From Chaenocephalus aceratus (Eukaryota; Chordata; Actinopteri; Perciformes; Channichthyidae): a DNA stretch of 64,000 bases. The notes below the pieces were generated by a model, which ran no database searches, had not been told where the DNA came from, and saw nothing but the letters and a program-made list of their open reading frames with translations. The stretch is taken from assembly GCA_023974075.1 (NCBI GenBank), contig CM043800.1, positions 24,246,218-24,310,217 on the forward strand. The letters are read 5' to 3'. This document shows, piece after piece, positions 1-13,900 of the stretch. Made by a program: the position numbers and the translations under genes. Within the stretch, counting starts at the first letter, position 1, and each line of letters begins with the position of its first letter.

Positions 1-1348
1 CACTCCTTGGTGGCAGGTATTGTCTGTAACTGAGCTGCTTGGGTGGATGGTGTCTGTCCTGGGCTGTGAAAACACAACCTCCATCCAGAGTTTAGACAGA
101 CTGTCAAGCTGTCACTGGCTGCCTGCCCTCACGGCCCGTTTGTCTGCAGGGGACTGGCCTCCATGATGAGATGCCAAAGGTCAATGGCACTCAGTGGAAA
201 ATGAGGCGGCTTGAGAAATAGAGGATATCTTAATTCTTGGATGCATGTGTGTGATTTTAAAGCTTTGGTAACTTGCCAGCTACAATAAATATTGTAAACA
301 CCTTTTGGCCAGGAAGTACATATTTCACACTAAAGACAGGGGCAGTCAGCCGTTCCTAATTGGGGGAGGAATTGAATTGATGCATAACATTGAGGTTTGG
401 TTATTTAACTTTGCACCAATTTAACTTTTTAATTAAAAAAACAAAACGATATGCCAGTAAACAAGAAGTGGCATGAAAAGGTAACATAATGTATAGAGTA
501 TTGCTCAAAGAATGTAATGAAATGTAATCTAAATGTCCCTTTTAAGATGAAAAGGCAAACTACAAAAGATGGTCACTGAATATATGAGTAGACATGGAGC
601 CTAGTAATAAATTAAACACCTATTTAACGACCTAATGACCCCTCGCCACCACACACATGCAAATCCTCGACCCCGACATGTTTCTGTGTCTGTAACTCTC
701 TATGCAAGTTGTGTGATTGACAGGTAAATCATTGTCAGTTTTTCACCTCTGACTTCATGGTTGAACCTGAATCTGACCCCCTTCTGATACACAGCTGACC
801 ACCACCTTAACTCCAGCCTTTAGCCTGAGCATTAGTTTGCCTATTGGCCTCCATTGCAACAGTGAAACATCAACTCTGTGTCGTGCTCTCCACCAAAGTG
901 ATCTGTAGTTTAATGAAGCCCAATCATGTGCAGTTGAGTTTAACAGTGGCTGACTTTTTTATTGCTTTTCTGCCTTCTTTGTCATCTAGTGCCTCTTCCT
1001 GCTTTCATTTCCTACTGTAAGCTTTAAATAAATACACAAGAATGTGACATAATCTTGTAGAAAACAAAACCACCAAAGCTAAAAGTGGAGTTTAATCATC
1101 CTCCTTTCCTCTCTCTGTGTTATTGCAATATACTAATAACATGTAACCTCTACAGGAGCATAAGGCAGCTTTAGCAGGCCTTCCAGACGCCTGAGCAGTC
1201 CTCTCATAATACTGATCAAACATCTCGGCTCCTTTGAACAGTGTGACTTTACTACTTTGCTAACGACACACGTCTGTGTGTGTGTGTGTGTGTGTTTCAC
1301 TTCCGCCAGCCAGCTCTCTAATGACAGACGACACAAGTGCTGCACGTC

Positions 1349-1392
<44 letters not shown>

Positions 1393-2451
1393 GGCAGAAA
1401 GCTGTGCCACCCGTGAGTTTCTACTCCACCAGCCTTGGTTTCAACCTGCTGCCCCTTTGTGTGTATTAACTATACAATGTTTTTAATCCGGGATCTCTGA
1501 TTTGCTGTAGTTCTACACAAGGTCTCGCTTTGACCCGGATCCTGGCAAACGCTCAACATACACTCTCTAGCTGCCAGTGAAACTGATCAAAGCCGGACGT
1601 GAACTTGTGTGTACTCCTGTGTGTGTATTTCCCTTGATATCCTGTTTGTGGAATGAAGAAATCTGTTATTGTAGCAAAATGAAAAGAAAAAAGGGAGTGG
1701 GGGCAAAGAAAAGAAAAGGTAAAACTAAACAAATTCTCATTTTCAGGCTAATTTGTGGAAGCAGAAAGCCAGAGTAGTGCTGGGAGCAGAGTGGCTCTAA
1801 CTTAGGGAGAAAATTAGGTAGTAAAACTGTGGTTTTACAGACAGGCTTTGTTTAAAATGGACATTTTCTGTTCTAAAAACTCTAGTATATAAACAGCTTT
1901 GCATTTCTCCCCTCCTTTGCAGCTTTCTTAGGATCGTAGTGAGGTTTTTAAAGATATTTCTAAGGTCAGAAGGTGGAGGTGAAGTAAGTAGGTGGCAGTT
2001 GTCTGAATGTAATTTTATTGAATGCTGTATTGTCTGCTCATAGTTTTAGGGATATGGGTTGAGGCTTGAATGTCTGGCAGACTGAACATGCGGATAATGT
2101 ATTATGCTTCTTTCTTTCTCGCTCTTGTGTTTTCTCTCCTTCTTGAGTACTGTAAATCCCTAAAGAATTGATGCGGCAGCAGTTCATTGGCACTCTTTCC
2201 TTTACCCCCTACTTCTGACTGATGACTTTAACAGAGAGGAGAAGAAAAGCAAAGCTGGAAAACATGGGAATGGTAGGTAGGAGTACATTTGGGGGAAGCA
2301 TGAAATGTGTAGGTCAAGATTGAAGAGGAGGGAGGCTGTAATGAGAGGAGCTGGAAGGAAAGTGGAAAAGTAAAAGAATGCAAGGAAGAATTTTGACTGT
2401 AACATGGGGAATTGAGTGGAGACGCACTGACTCGCGAGTGTGAGTATTTAC
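1..2451 (-). other. itga8: itga8 intron 13 (partial)
   Basis: No coding exon is recognisable on either strand. It holds two short GT repeats (about 1277-1294 and 1353-1391) and otherwise unique-looking AT-rich sequence. Confidence 0.6.
1353..1391. repeat. (GT)n microsatellite
   Basis: Pure GT dinucleotide tract of about 39 bp in itga8 intron 13, preceded about 60 bp upstream by a shorter GT tract. Confidence 0.95.
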
Positions 2452-2649
2452 CAGGATACTGATTGTTGTCCAGGTCCTGGCCTCCTCTCAGAGTGAATCC
2501 ATATCCAGGCAAGCTGCCACTGGGGGTCCCGGCCGCTTTCAGCTCTTGGCTCAGCGTCAGGCCTTGCGTGATCACGTCTCTGTTACCGTTGAAGATCAAT
2601 ACTCTGCCTCCACGGTCCTCTCCTCCGAACGGACAGCCCACTGCCACGT
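2452..2649 (-). CDS. itga8: itga8 exon 13: propeller blade, last exon in window
   Basis: This 198-bp exon encodes [20 protein letters not shown] and [17 protein letters not shown], ending inside a DxDxNxYxD cation loop at donor CTG/GTAAAT. The GRVLIFNGN run is the clearest alpha-8-like signature. The following exon, expected to start DLIVGAFG, was not found in 1-2451. Confidence 0.95.
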
Positions 2650-4270
2650 CTAAGGGATGACACAAACACGTATGGTTTAGACATCAGCAGGGATAATGCC
2701 CCCCTGAGACAGAAGCAGAGGAAAACATGCAGGTAAAAGGAAAAGAGCTTGACCGTCTTTTACCTGCACTGGGGGATTATGTCAGCATGGTCATTTACCT
2801 CTTCTGTTATTTCCATTTATTTTACTTATCTTAAAATCTTGTTTATATCTTTTTCTGTCTGGGCACTGTTTGAGTTTGAGCTAAATGCTAACATCAGCAT
2901 GCTAACTGGCTCACAACTTACCTTGTGTTCAGGATTAAACAATGCAGATATAGTCAAATTAATTAGCAAGCTTTAGAGAGGCCCTAGTCCCTAGAGAAAG
3001 CCAGGCTATCTGTTTCCACCTGCGTCCGGTCTGTGAGTTTAGCTAATGTCTCCCGGCTCTACCTCAAAACTTGCCAAACAGATATGAGGGTGGTATCAAT
3101 CTTCTCATCATTAACATACTTCAAGCACCTGTCCTTATATGAAAACTGTATGATTATTCTAGCATACTCTTGATGTCCAGATATTGCACTGTCCTGTATA
3201 AAAGTGACCCTCACTGTAACTGTCCATACACCTCTAGACATCCTGTTTGTCTCCGGACCCCCTCTCTCTCTCAGCCTAAACAACTAGTTCCACATGAAGC
3301 AGATTGTGGGGTAGTGAGGATAAATGCAACCATGTGTGTGTGCAAGTGTATATATGAGCCTGTGCGTGCGCACGTCTGTGTGTCTATGCGTGGGTATGTG
3401 TACATAACTGAATAGCTGTGCAAAAAAACATCTTACTTTAAGAAAAAAGTCTTCAAATAATGTGAAAGTCGCTTATGGGCATCGCTCAACAACTTCCCAC
3501 ACAATGCAGACATCCACAGCAAAACACCCACTGTGATCACTGTGAGACCAAAACTATTGGAGATTGTCTCTCTCAGACAGGAACAGGCTGACACTGTGTG
3601 AGCAATGCAGACAGCCTGAGAGGGTCGATCAGAAAATATATTAAAAACAAAAAGAGCCAGATGGCAATTTGAATTAGTTCAATTGTAACGTTTATTTCTA
3701 CAGCTGATATTGATGAAGCGATGAACATGAGAGGAAATGTGTCTGCTTCTGCTTTTATGACAACATTTGAAAAGGAGTGATGAGGTCTCTGCTATGTGCG
3801 AAGCAAGAGGCTCAGTGTCTGTCAGTGATTATGCAAACGAGGGCACAGGTAAACCCTGCTGAAAACCCTGGTCGCAATGTTTCTATGGTGACGCCATAAC
3901 ATAATGCTGAATAATTAAATAATTTCCAGACATGGACTCATTAGATTAACTCTCAACAAGTCTTCATGTCACATCAGCCCGCTCCATCTCCTCCTCAGAG
4001 ACGGTCACATCCTGACAGACAGCCTGATGTGATTTACAGTCTGTTACAGGACAGAGAAAGCTTCAGTATTGATCCAATGGTTATTGATCTGATGGTTAAG
4101 CATTTAAAAAGGACACACACACATTAACGCAGGCTGTCTATGAATGAATAAAATAAATCAGCGGGATTGATGTCATACTGTATGAAGCCAAGATGTGCAC
4201 CAGTTCATTTATTTTTAAAGCAGCATTAAACATGCTTTGGCTTTATGGAGCATTTGGTCAGCAGGTGGAC

Positions 4271-4335
<65 letters not shown>

Positions 4336-7300
4336 TTTGTTCAATCAATGTGAGGATAAAACAAACACATTGAAGAGGAATGAACACTGGGCTGCAGGAC
4401 AGAAATTCCCAAATGATTGTATCTTAGGTCACATCTGGTGAGTTAAAAATAACTCCAATCCACACACACTCTTACACACACATGGCCTTATCCATGATCA
4501 TCACAGGAGGAAACAAGTTCACGCAGACAACCTTTCATCGCCACACTTCCTGATTGGCTGAAGAGCTTAAAGCCTTCTCAAGCAGCAGCATATGATAGGA
4601 TTTCCTCCGTCCGAGACAAAACAGACCGAGAGGCACAGGAAACACATAAAAAGATTTGTCTGTCATCGAGAAACAGCAGATGAACATAGGCAGACAAAGA
4701 CAAGGGAAAGAGGTTCATGAACTCACACACAAAATAAATGATAAGGATTCTGTTTAATTTCCCATCTCCTTCTCATTTTCCTTTGTGTTATCGCTCTCAT
4801 CTTGTATATTCTTTTAGATGAACTTCATCTGGCTCAATTTCCTTTTTATCTCGTCTTTCCCTTTTCTTCTCGGTCTCTATCTGGCTTTCATCCTCTCAAC
4901 ATACCATTGTATCCATCCTGGTTGACGTCTCCTAGCGGTGCTATAGCCGTGCCAAATCGCCCAAAGGTGTGCATGCCGGTGAGGGGAACAGGTTTGGAGA
5001 AAGTGAGCGGGGCCATCTGCAGGTACAGGTAGACCCTCCCCACCTCTCTGGGCTTGCTCTCCATCTCCCTCTCCATGTAGAGGGGCGCCCCAACCAGCAC
5101 ATCGTCGGTCCTGGGAGCATAAACTGAAGTGTCAATGATTCTATAGACAAAAGAGAGTATGTGTCTAGGGTGACAGACATGTTCTACCTACCCATCTCCA
5201 TTAAGGTCAGTGACAGCCACTGAGTAACCAAAATAGGAGGCCATCTGAGAAATGGACAAGGAAAGGGCATAATTATTTTGTAAAACCAATCTGGTTACAT
5301 TACTTTATTTAAATGTATGTTCATGCCCATTCAAAATGAATGAACACCCATATCAGCAGTTTACATGCAGCCCTGCAATATGGCATAAAGTGATGCTCCT
5401 ACGGTACCTGTTCCCCCGTGAAGTTCTGGATGAAGGTCAGATTGGTGGAGTTGATCATGACAACCTAAAAAAACCCGATAGACTGTCAGAAACAATCATA
5501 CACTGTCTGGAAACAATACAGAGGGATAATGAAACACCAGACTTATCCTTGAAGCACTTAAAGAGCAAACATGGCCAAGCAGTCTGACAAACAGGCACAT
5601 GAAGAATGCAAAAAAAAAAAGAGTCCTAAACCGCATAAAAAAGCTTTTATTCTACTGAAACCTCTTTTCTTTTTTTCCCAGCCCTCCCCCACCGTCATCA
5701 TCTTTGTGCCTTTACCATTTCCCCCCCTCATCTTTCCCTCTTTTCCCCCCATTTTAACCCCGGTCGATGGAGAGACGGAGGGGGGAGGCTGAGAATTCCT
5801 TCATAAGACCTAAAATAACAACCACATGGAGACAGCCGGGGGCTACACGTACACACACAGGAGGACACACGTTGACCCAATCACAGATTTCTCAACACAT
5901 ACTAAACCAGGATAGGCTTACGAACACAGACAGATGAGGATGTGTAAACACAAATATTAAAACACCAGCACAAACGTTTTCATGCAATCTGTTTTGTCAG
6001 ATTGTTCACAGAGGAAACCTGATCAGAGTTGACAGACACTTCAGTGCCAGGCCTCAAACATGGCCGCCCTGCATCTCTCATAATGCTCCCCCTACTGTGA
6101 GCTGCAAGCCCCCTCCTCCATGACACCTACAGTGCACTGTCTGTACAAGAAGGAGCATAATCGCACCACAATGTCCAGACATAAAACACACTGTTGCAAA
6201 GTGTGTGTGTGTGTATGTGCGTGTGTGTGTGTGTGTGTGTGCTGTGTAAAGAGTTGCACCGCAGGTTAGGGTTAAGGGTCGTTTTTGTGTGGAGAAGGGT
6301 TAGTGGGGTTAGGTGGGGTCACCACCCTCCACATGCAGCGGAAGCTGTGCGTCATTAGGGAGGATTGACACTGTCAGCCCTGGGGACATGTTCCCATAAG
6401 AGAACACGAGACACACCAAAGTCTGCATGGACACACATACAGTATGTCTCGCAGCTATGTAGATCATTAGTATATATCTATATATAAATCCTATATGAAA
6501 CACTAAAAGCAGATGCATCTAGAATACTTTATTGTCTGAGTGTGTGCCTTCACTGTATTTCTTATCTCACTCAGGTCATAGACTGCCACACATCATTTAA
6601 GACATGTCAAGTTTAAATAGCATACAGATGGGGTGGGGGGGCGAAACAGAAGTCAGATACTGAACAATGGAAGTTTCAGTAAAAGCCACAAAAACAGCAA
6701 GTCCTTGGCATGGAGTCTCCAAAGCTCTGGACAAACTCTGAAGGCATAAACAACATCCTTCCAAAGTAAATTCCCTAATTTGCTGCCTTGATGATGGTGG
6801 TGGTGGAGATCGTGTCGGACACAGCTAAATCTCCCATAAGTTTTCAACTGGGCTGATATCAGGGGGCTGCGAAGGCCATATATGATTCACATCATTATTA
6901 TATTCAATACTAGTATTTGTGTACTATAATGCAACAAATGTCAACTGTATGTAAGAACGGTTGCTGCTGAAATACCAAACTAACTTCTTTCTTTCTGGAT
7001 TTGCTTGTCAGTTCATACTTACATATCCAAAGTTCTGTGCTCCTCTTGGGACTCCGGCTAGCACTTCTGAGAAACACACAAACAAATAAAGACGTAAATT
7101 AGCGAGAAAGACTTACAGAGGTTTTTGTCAAAGGCCTGAACCGTCAAATCCCCTAGCCAGCCCATCATGTCAGAAGGGCAAAGTGCTGCTGAGTGATTGG
7201 GTGCTCTGTGCTTGTGTATTGATTGATGAGTGCGGAGCTGTGGACTAATAGGGACGATCTGAGGGACCCACCCAGAGAGAGAAGACAGGGTCCCCCCTTT

Positions 7301-10011
7301 CCTGCCCTCCAGCTCTACCCAATAGGCTCAACCACAAGTCTATAAACCAGAACTTCCCAGCACCATCTTCACTCAGAAGTCCCAGTTAAGACCAGTTCCC
7401 CAGTCTGAAGGGGGTTTGGTAAACAAGACCACAACACAACACATCACATCAACGGGCATGTGTAACCTCTTAAGGCTCACTTTAAGACCCCTGACATGTG
7501 TTGTGCCGGAGGGGGTTCATATGTGGGGTTGGTATGGGGGTATGTAAACGCAAATTGTTGCGTAAAGATCCCACTAAATGGTGTTTAGCAAAGAGGCTCT
7601 GAAAGACAGGAAATTATGAATGGGAAGCTGAAGCGGCGTTTGGGAGAGGAGGGTCTCATGTGTGTGACAGAGCTACAGAACAGTAAGTGTGCGGTGACAG
7701 TGTTTGAGGAAAAAGCAATAAAGAAAACAGTTAAAATAGTTTAAAAAACTGATGTAGCGTGACTGCGGTTGGACACATTTGATTTCTTCATGTTTTCTTT
7801 AATAAAAGAGCTGAATCTTTTGTTTTGATTCATTTGTGGTGCTGAAAAATGAATGGCAAGTCACCAGAGTGTGTAGCGGAACAAAAAAAACGACTTGTAC
7901 ATTTCTTGTCATCATAACTTTTAATATTTATTTTGGCAAAAATAACCCTATATGCAGCTTTCCCATCCTGCACATCTTTCATAAAGAAATCCTGTGTGTG
8001 CGTGCCTGTCCCTCATCCCACTCAATATTTCAAGCCCAGAAGAGATTCTGGACTCACTCTAGACCTGAAGAGGTCTGCCACTAATCATTCTAATCAGTCA
8101 AAATAGAGGAGAGGAAATCCCTTTATCAGCAGTTCCCGAAGTCCTGTCCCCTTAGGGTCACGACCCAGACATACAGAGACGGTTTTCATTACTGCCTCTG
8201 AGTTCAGACCAAGACACTGTCACCCAGCTGTCCACTCCCTATCCCTCACCCTGTAGCACCCCTCTCAGTGGTCCTGGCGCTCGGCCATAGAGAGCTTTAA
8301 CAAAGTGTTGATGCTTTCAGACGTTGCATCAGGGTGCCTGCTGATGTTCTAAGTGAGGGATTCATCTGGTGCAGCATGTGGTTAGTTGTAATGAATTGTT
8401 GGCTTTCTCACCTTGTTCAGAGTCTCCTGTAAACTCCCCCACTGCCACAGAGTAACCTAGAGAGAAATTGGTTGCACATGATGACACACAGCCTTGGTGA
8501 AACCTCAGTCTGCAATGCTCTGTGTAAACTGTGTGTGTAATGCAATGTGTGAAAGCTATTCAGATGAAAACGGTTTGTGTGTGTTTGTTTTGTAAATGCA
8601 TGTTACCGAGGTAGCTGTCGTCGTGTGTGTCTTCAGCAGCTCGAGTGTGTTTCTCTCCTGGAACCCGTCTCAGCACTGCCTTCAGAGAGTAGCCGTTCAG
8701 TATCTCGGCTATCCCCGCTGTCATTACCTGACCTGCACAAACACACACACAGATAAATAGATAAAGAAAAACAAACACTCAGTGTGAGAGTTGGGTGAGG
8801 GAAACACAAGGGGTGAGGGTCACATCTGTTCACAGCCAGTGGTTTCAGCCCGGAGCACGGCTGCCCTTTGCTAAAGAAACATCGAAACCTGCTGCACGGA
8901 GCTAACGACACATGCAAGTCTTCCCTGAGGAGAGCTAAAACACATCGTTGGCTGAGGAAAAGCCGGAAGATCCTACTTTGTTTCTCTTAAAGGAAAACGC
9001 CTGTCCTCTCCTCAGCAGGGATTCTGAATTACAGTTGAGCAGGCACAAACAACAATCTTCCTCTGCTGTCGAACAAGAGGTCAAACAAACAAACGATTTG
9101 TATCTACGGCGGCCCTGAACCTTCCATAAATCCTCCTTAAAGTGTGAGCGCATGTGCACCGACAGGGAGGCAATGTGTCCTCTTAACCCTCCCTCCGACT
9201 CCTCTTTCACCACCCTCCCTTTTCTTATCCCTCACCCTTCACTATAGGTTTATCTCCCAGAATAACACATCACTATATCAACTCATTATTAAACCTCTAT
9301 CTGATTGATGAGACACCGTGTTGCAAACTGTTCACACATAAGTCATTGCAGCTCATTTGAAGTGGCCTTTTTACCCAGAGATAACAAGAATGTATATAGA
9401 AGGGTTGAGTTTTTTATTAAGATGACTCAGGCTGAAGGCTGAAGATAATCGTTGTATATTAGAGCCCATAAAATCCAGGCTGAGTGCTTTTATAAACATT
9501 CGGAGGAAGTGTTTTAACTGGAGGCAGCCAGCCTAGCCACGCTGAGGGCAGAGAGAGGGAGCAGTCCAGTAGACTGTCTGTGATGCCTGCCAGTGCAGAC
9601 TTATATGCTGGACATTTATTATTCAACCATATGAAATAAAAGCAGCGATGCCAAACAACAACCCAAAACCATAAAAACATAATAATTGTATAGCAGTTTT
9701 TAAATATCCATCACTGAGCCACTTTGGTCAATATCTAGCGAGAGCTTTCACTTTTTTCTAAACAAATGAAGAGCTGTTACGTGACGGATAGGGAGTTGAA
9801 AAGAAAGGAAAGAGAAATTAGTATGCGCAACTGATAAGTCATTGTCTCTCTTCTCCCTGCGAACATCTGCAAAACTCCTCTAACACACACACACTGTCAC
9901 ACACCTGGAGTTGTGGGAGTAGAGCCACACTTCAGCAGCTGAACTCTGACACAATCTTGCTGTGTCTACACCTATTAAGAAGCTTCACCCCTCTACTCTA
10001 CGATCCATCTT

Positions 10012-10051
<40 letters not shown>

Positions 10052-10880
10052 CTGACCGCTCAAGTCTCATCTTTCTCTCCCTGCAGCAACTTGTTTCTGT
10101 CATCTCCTTAACAATCATCTAACGCTCGCGCTGTCCTCCCTGCTCTTTCTACTCTATCAGTCTTTAAATTCTCCCCTGTCCTTCTCACCCCTCCAGCCTC
10201 TTCCTCTCATTTAAAGTGTTTCAAGTCTCTCTGCACTTTATCATGGGGCAGAGGGGCAGTACCTCCACACTCCATTACCCCCCGATCAGCTCATTATGGA
10301 ACCCAAACACCCATTTCCTGTTACACTGTTACAGAAGGCGACATGGAGAAAAGGAGCGACCGAAGGAAAAAGTTAAGGAGAGCCGTGAGGAAAAAGAGAG
10401 TTCTTTCACCTTTTCCTATGTAAGACTCCTGTAATGAAATTGCAGATTTGGCAAGTGTGTCTGAGCGCATGTGTGTGTATGTGGGCTCTTCTGACTGTTA
10501 AACTCATCTCCATAATTCTTCTCTCATTTGATCACTTTCCCATTTATGAAATCATTGCAAGAAAGAAACCAAACTTAGGACACTGTGGCTACAGTTACCT
10601 TGCCAGTAAAAGCTCCCAGGTCCTCCGACCACCAGCATTCCTTCCTGGAATAAATACAATTAGTGAGGGTTAGTCATGTGACATATGTTTGCGTCTGTTT
10701 CAAACTAGAGGGGGATAGAACTTGTGTAGATGTGTGTGCATGGACATTTTGAGTCCTGCTGTCATGCCTGTTGACATCCTGGGAAGACTGACAGCTTCCT
10801 GTACAGGAGGGTAGAGTTTGACCATGAGACAGAGGCCAAAGTTCACATTGACTATACATTGGAAGAATGTACGTGTGTGT

Positions 10881-10922
<42 letters not shown>

Positions 10923-13900
10923 TCTATTGTGTTCAGAGGCAATGGGTCACATCATGAGTGGAGGCTCCTCTAGGGACAAACTTGCTCTCATCTTCCAAGT
11001 GTCCATAAATCTCAGAGGGGAGTCTCATGTTTTGAATAAACCCCTCTTCCTGTTCTCTGACGGGGGACAAGATGTGTGCAGGGGGTTGTCATGGTGAAAG
11101 AGGTGAGACCTTGGTGAAATCCACACTGAAACCAGCCTGGCAAAACCCCTGTCCCTCTGGGTCTGGATCATCTGAAAAGCACAAAGACATGCATTTCAAA
11201 CACTGAAAAAAAGCATCTTATTAGTTAAAATGTTCCGGAACGAAGCACTCAACTAACATTGAAGAGAGCGTTACAATCAGATAAAACGTTTTTACAACTG
11301 TAAAAAAATAAAGACAACTCATTACTGTTTCCATAAAGCTGTAGAATCACTGAGGTGTGTTTCTTCGCTGCGTTAAACTGCACATGAACACAAAGAATGT
11401 ATGTGCACATAATAAATTGTTCTACAGTTCAGAGGCACCCTGGGGTGAAGCTTAATGATGCGTAACAACACACGTGCACATGTTAGCAAAGTTTGAGTTA
11501 TTGTAATAGTCTGAGCGGTCGTAGATTATGAATGTTAAGATGAAGTGAAACAGCTGTTGGAGGCAGACAAATCTTACTTGCACACATAATAAAGAAATGA
11601 GTCCTCTCTGTTATTCCCCTTTTGAGAACAATTGAGTTTACAATGTGATTACTCTAGTCGAGATTAGTCAGAACTAACATAAACACCAACATAGAGATCT
11701 TTAACAAGCATCCATTACTAGAGCGACGGTCAGTATGAATCTGTGTGTATGTGAGTGTGACGTTTTTTTTTAATGCAGAGATTATGGAGTGGAGGATAAG
11801 GGCTGTGTTTGATCTGCTGTTTACGATGTGCCACCTGATAGCCTCCATTTCTGCTTATCATACTCTGCTGGTGCCTCATATCGCTCTTAAGGGTGAGAGA
11901 GGTCGCAGGAAGAAAGTAGAAGAAAAAGATAAAAACTGGAGAAGAAGAAGGGAAGGGGGCTAGGAAAATCCCATGAATCCCATTCAGAACAATTATGACA
12001 GAGAGAAAATCAAGCCAACACGTTTACCAGTCTGCTAGCACTATACAAGAATGCACATTTCCAGACATATAGGCTTTATTTGGGCAGTTTCTAAGAGATT
12101 TGGCAAATACACTATGAGTCACAGAGTTTTGTCTTTAAAGGTGGGGTATGTAATTTTGGAGAAACCAGCTCGAGTGCGCGAGAATTTGAAAATACACAAC
12201 CGGAAAAAAATCTGCCTCTTCCTTCAGACTTCCTCACAGAGCCCCTCCTCCAACACACACATGACCAATGAGGGCACGAGATAAGTGTGTGCACAGATGG
12301 AAGGCTGACAGGCAGGTAGGCCATCCAGTTACTTTAGCCAGGCCGGCTCAGATGATTGGTCGTGCTTTTTACAGCGCCACGGCTTCCACAGATGACATTT
12401 TTTAAATGTATTTATTGTCAAAGCATTTAATATATTCATTGCTATCGGGATGTTAAGAGCATTCCATGGGATATAACAAAAAGTGTTTCTGAAATAAATT
12501 ACATACCCCACCTTTAAAACATGCTATTAACAGTTCATATGGAGTATTTCTTCAGTAGATATTAGTGTCAAGCACAACTGTTTACAGTGAAGTCAGTGGA
12601 TTACCAACAGGCCGATTTTACAGGAATTAATTGTTTCAATATACTATATACAATGCTATAAACACAATATAATGAATGTTAATTATAGTGGTTTGGAGGA
12701 ATGAATCTAAGAGACATATTCACCAAAACCTGAACAAATAAACTATCTCCATTGCTAGATCCCACCAGAGTAAGTGAGAAAAGTTTCGGGTAACTCCCCC
12801 TTTAAACTTGAGGCCTAGATATTGTGTTTTATAGGCTGACATAAAAATTGGTTTCACTGCTTTTAAACTTTATGCAATATTATGACTAAAACTCAGATGC
12901 AAGACACGGTATGTAAGGACCACGACTGTTGAATCCATGTATTCTGAATGCTATGGTTAATTTGTGGTCACAATGACAGCAGAGAGAGAAGGAGAAAAAC
13001 AAAAGGAAGGGAAATTGGAAAGGAAAAGGGCGATGGAGACAGTTTGAGAGGGGGCTGAAGAGTGACTCACTGGTCCTGCAGGGTGAGTACTCTGCGTAGG
13101 CGCTGAAGTTCTGGACGGCAACATAGCAGGTTCCCACTGGTTCCTGCTCCCCGCTCATCAGTGTCCGCCAGTGGTAGAGAGGAGCACATGCCTGCACAAC
13201 AAATAACACTGCTTTTCAGAGATGGAAAAAGTAAACACATCCTTTACTCAAGTAGAAGTACAGATACTCGTGTTTAAAGTAGAAGTACTGACTAAACTTC
13301 TTTACTCAAGTAAAAGTAAAGAAGTATGGGCTTCGAAATGTAAAAAGTACCAATAACTACCAACTGTTTTATAGAGTAACTGACCTCCCTTTATATTAAT
13401 AGAACAATAATGTCACTGTTAGCTAATGAATGTTTCGATTTTTGATGAAAATGACAAAGTTCTCATTGGTCCCTTTTGTTTAGAGAAGACCAGGAAATGA
13501 CGGATACATGGATCGTGTTCAAATCAATAGGCACAAAATGACTCTAAATAATAATGATCAAGCCACCAAACACACATTAAAACTAAAGTAACAAACCTGT
13601 TTTGAAAATGTAAGAAGTAGAAAGTACAGGTATTTGTGTTACAAATGTAAGAAGTAAAAAGTCGTCAGAAAAATAAGTAGTTGAGTAAAGTACTGATACC
13701 AGAAAAATTGACTTAAGTACAGTAACAAAGTATTTGTATTCCACTACTTCCCACCTCTGCTGCTGTTTAAAGAAATACTGACTTAGAAAAGCCCCAAAAT
13801 GTCTCTGTAAATTGTCATTTCCATGCATGTATGATACAGGTGTATTATATCTGATATCAGATGATGTCATGTTCACTCACCACCACTTTCCCTTTGTGTG

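Noticed and set aside
2228..2665. Single 145-codon ORF as an independent gene
   Set aside because: It is itga8 exon 13 read through its donor into the intron; the conserved part ends at 2452.
10216..10434. Short plus-strand ORFs within itga8 introns
   Set aside because: No similarity to known families, low-complexity composition and position inside introns of the opposite strand.
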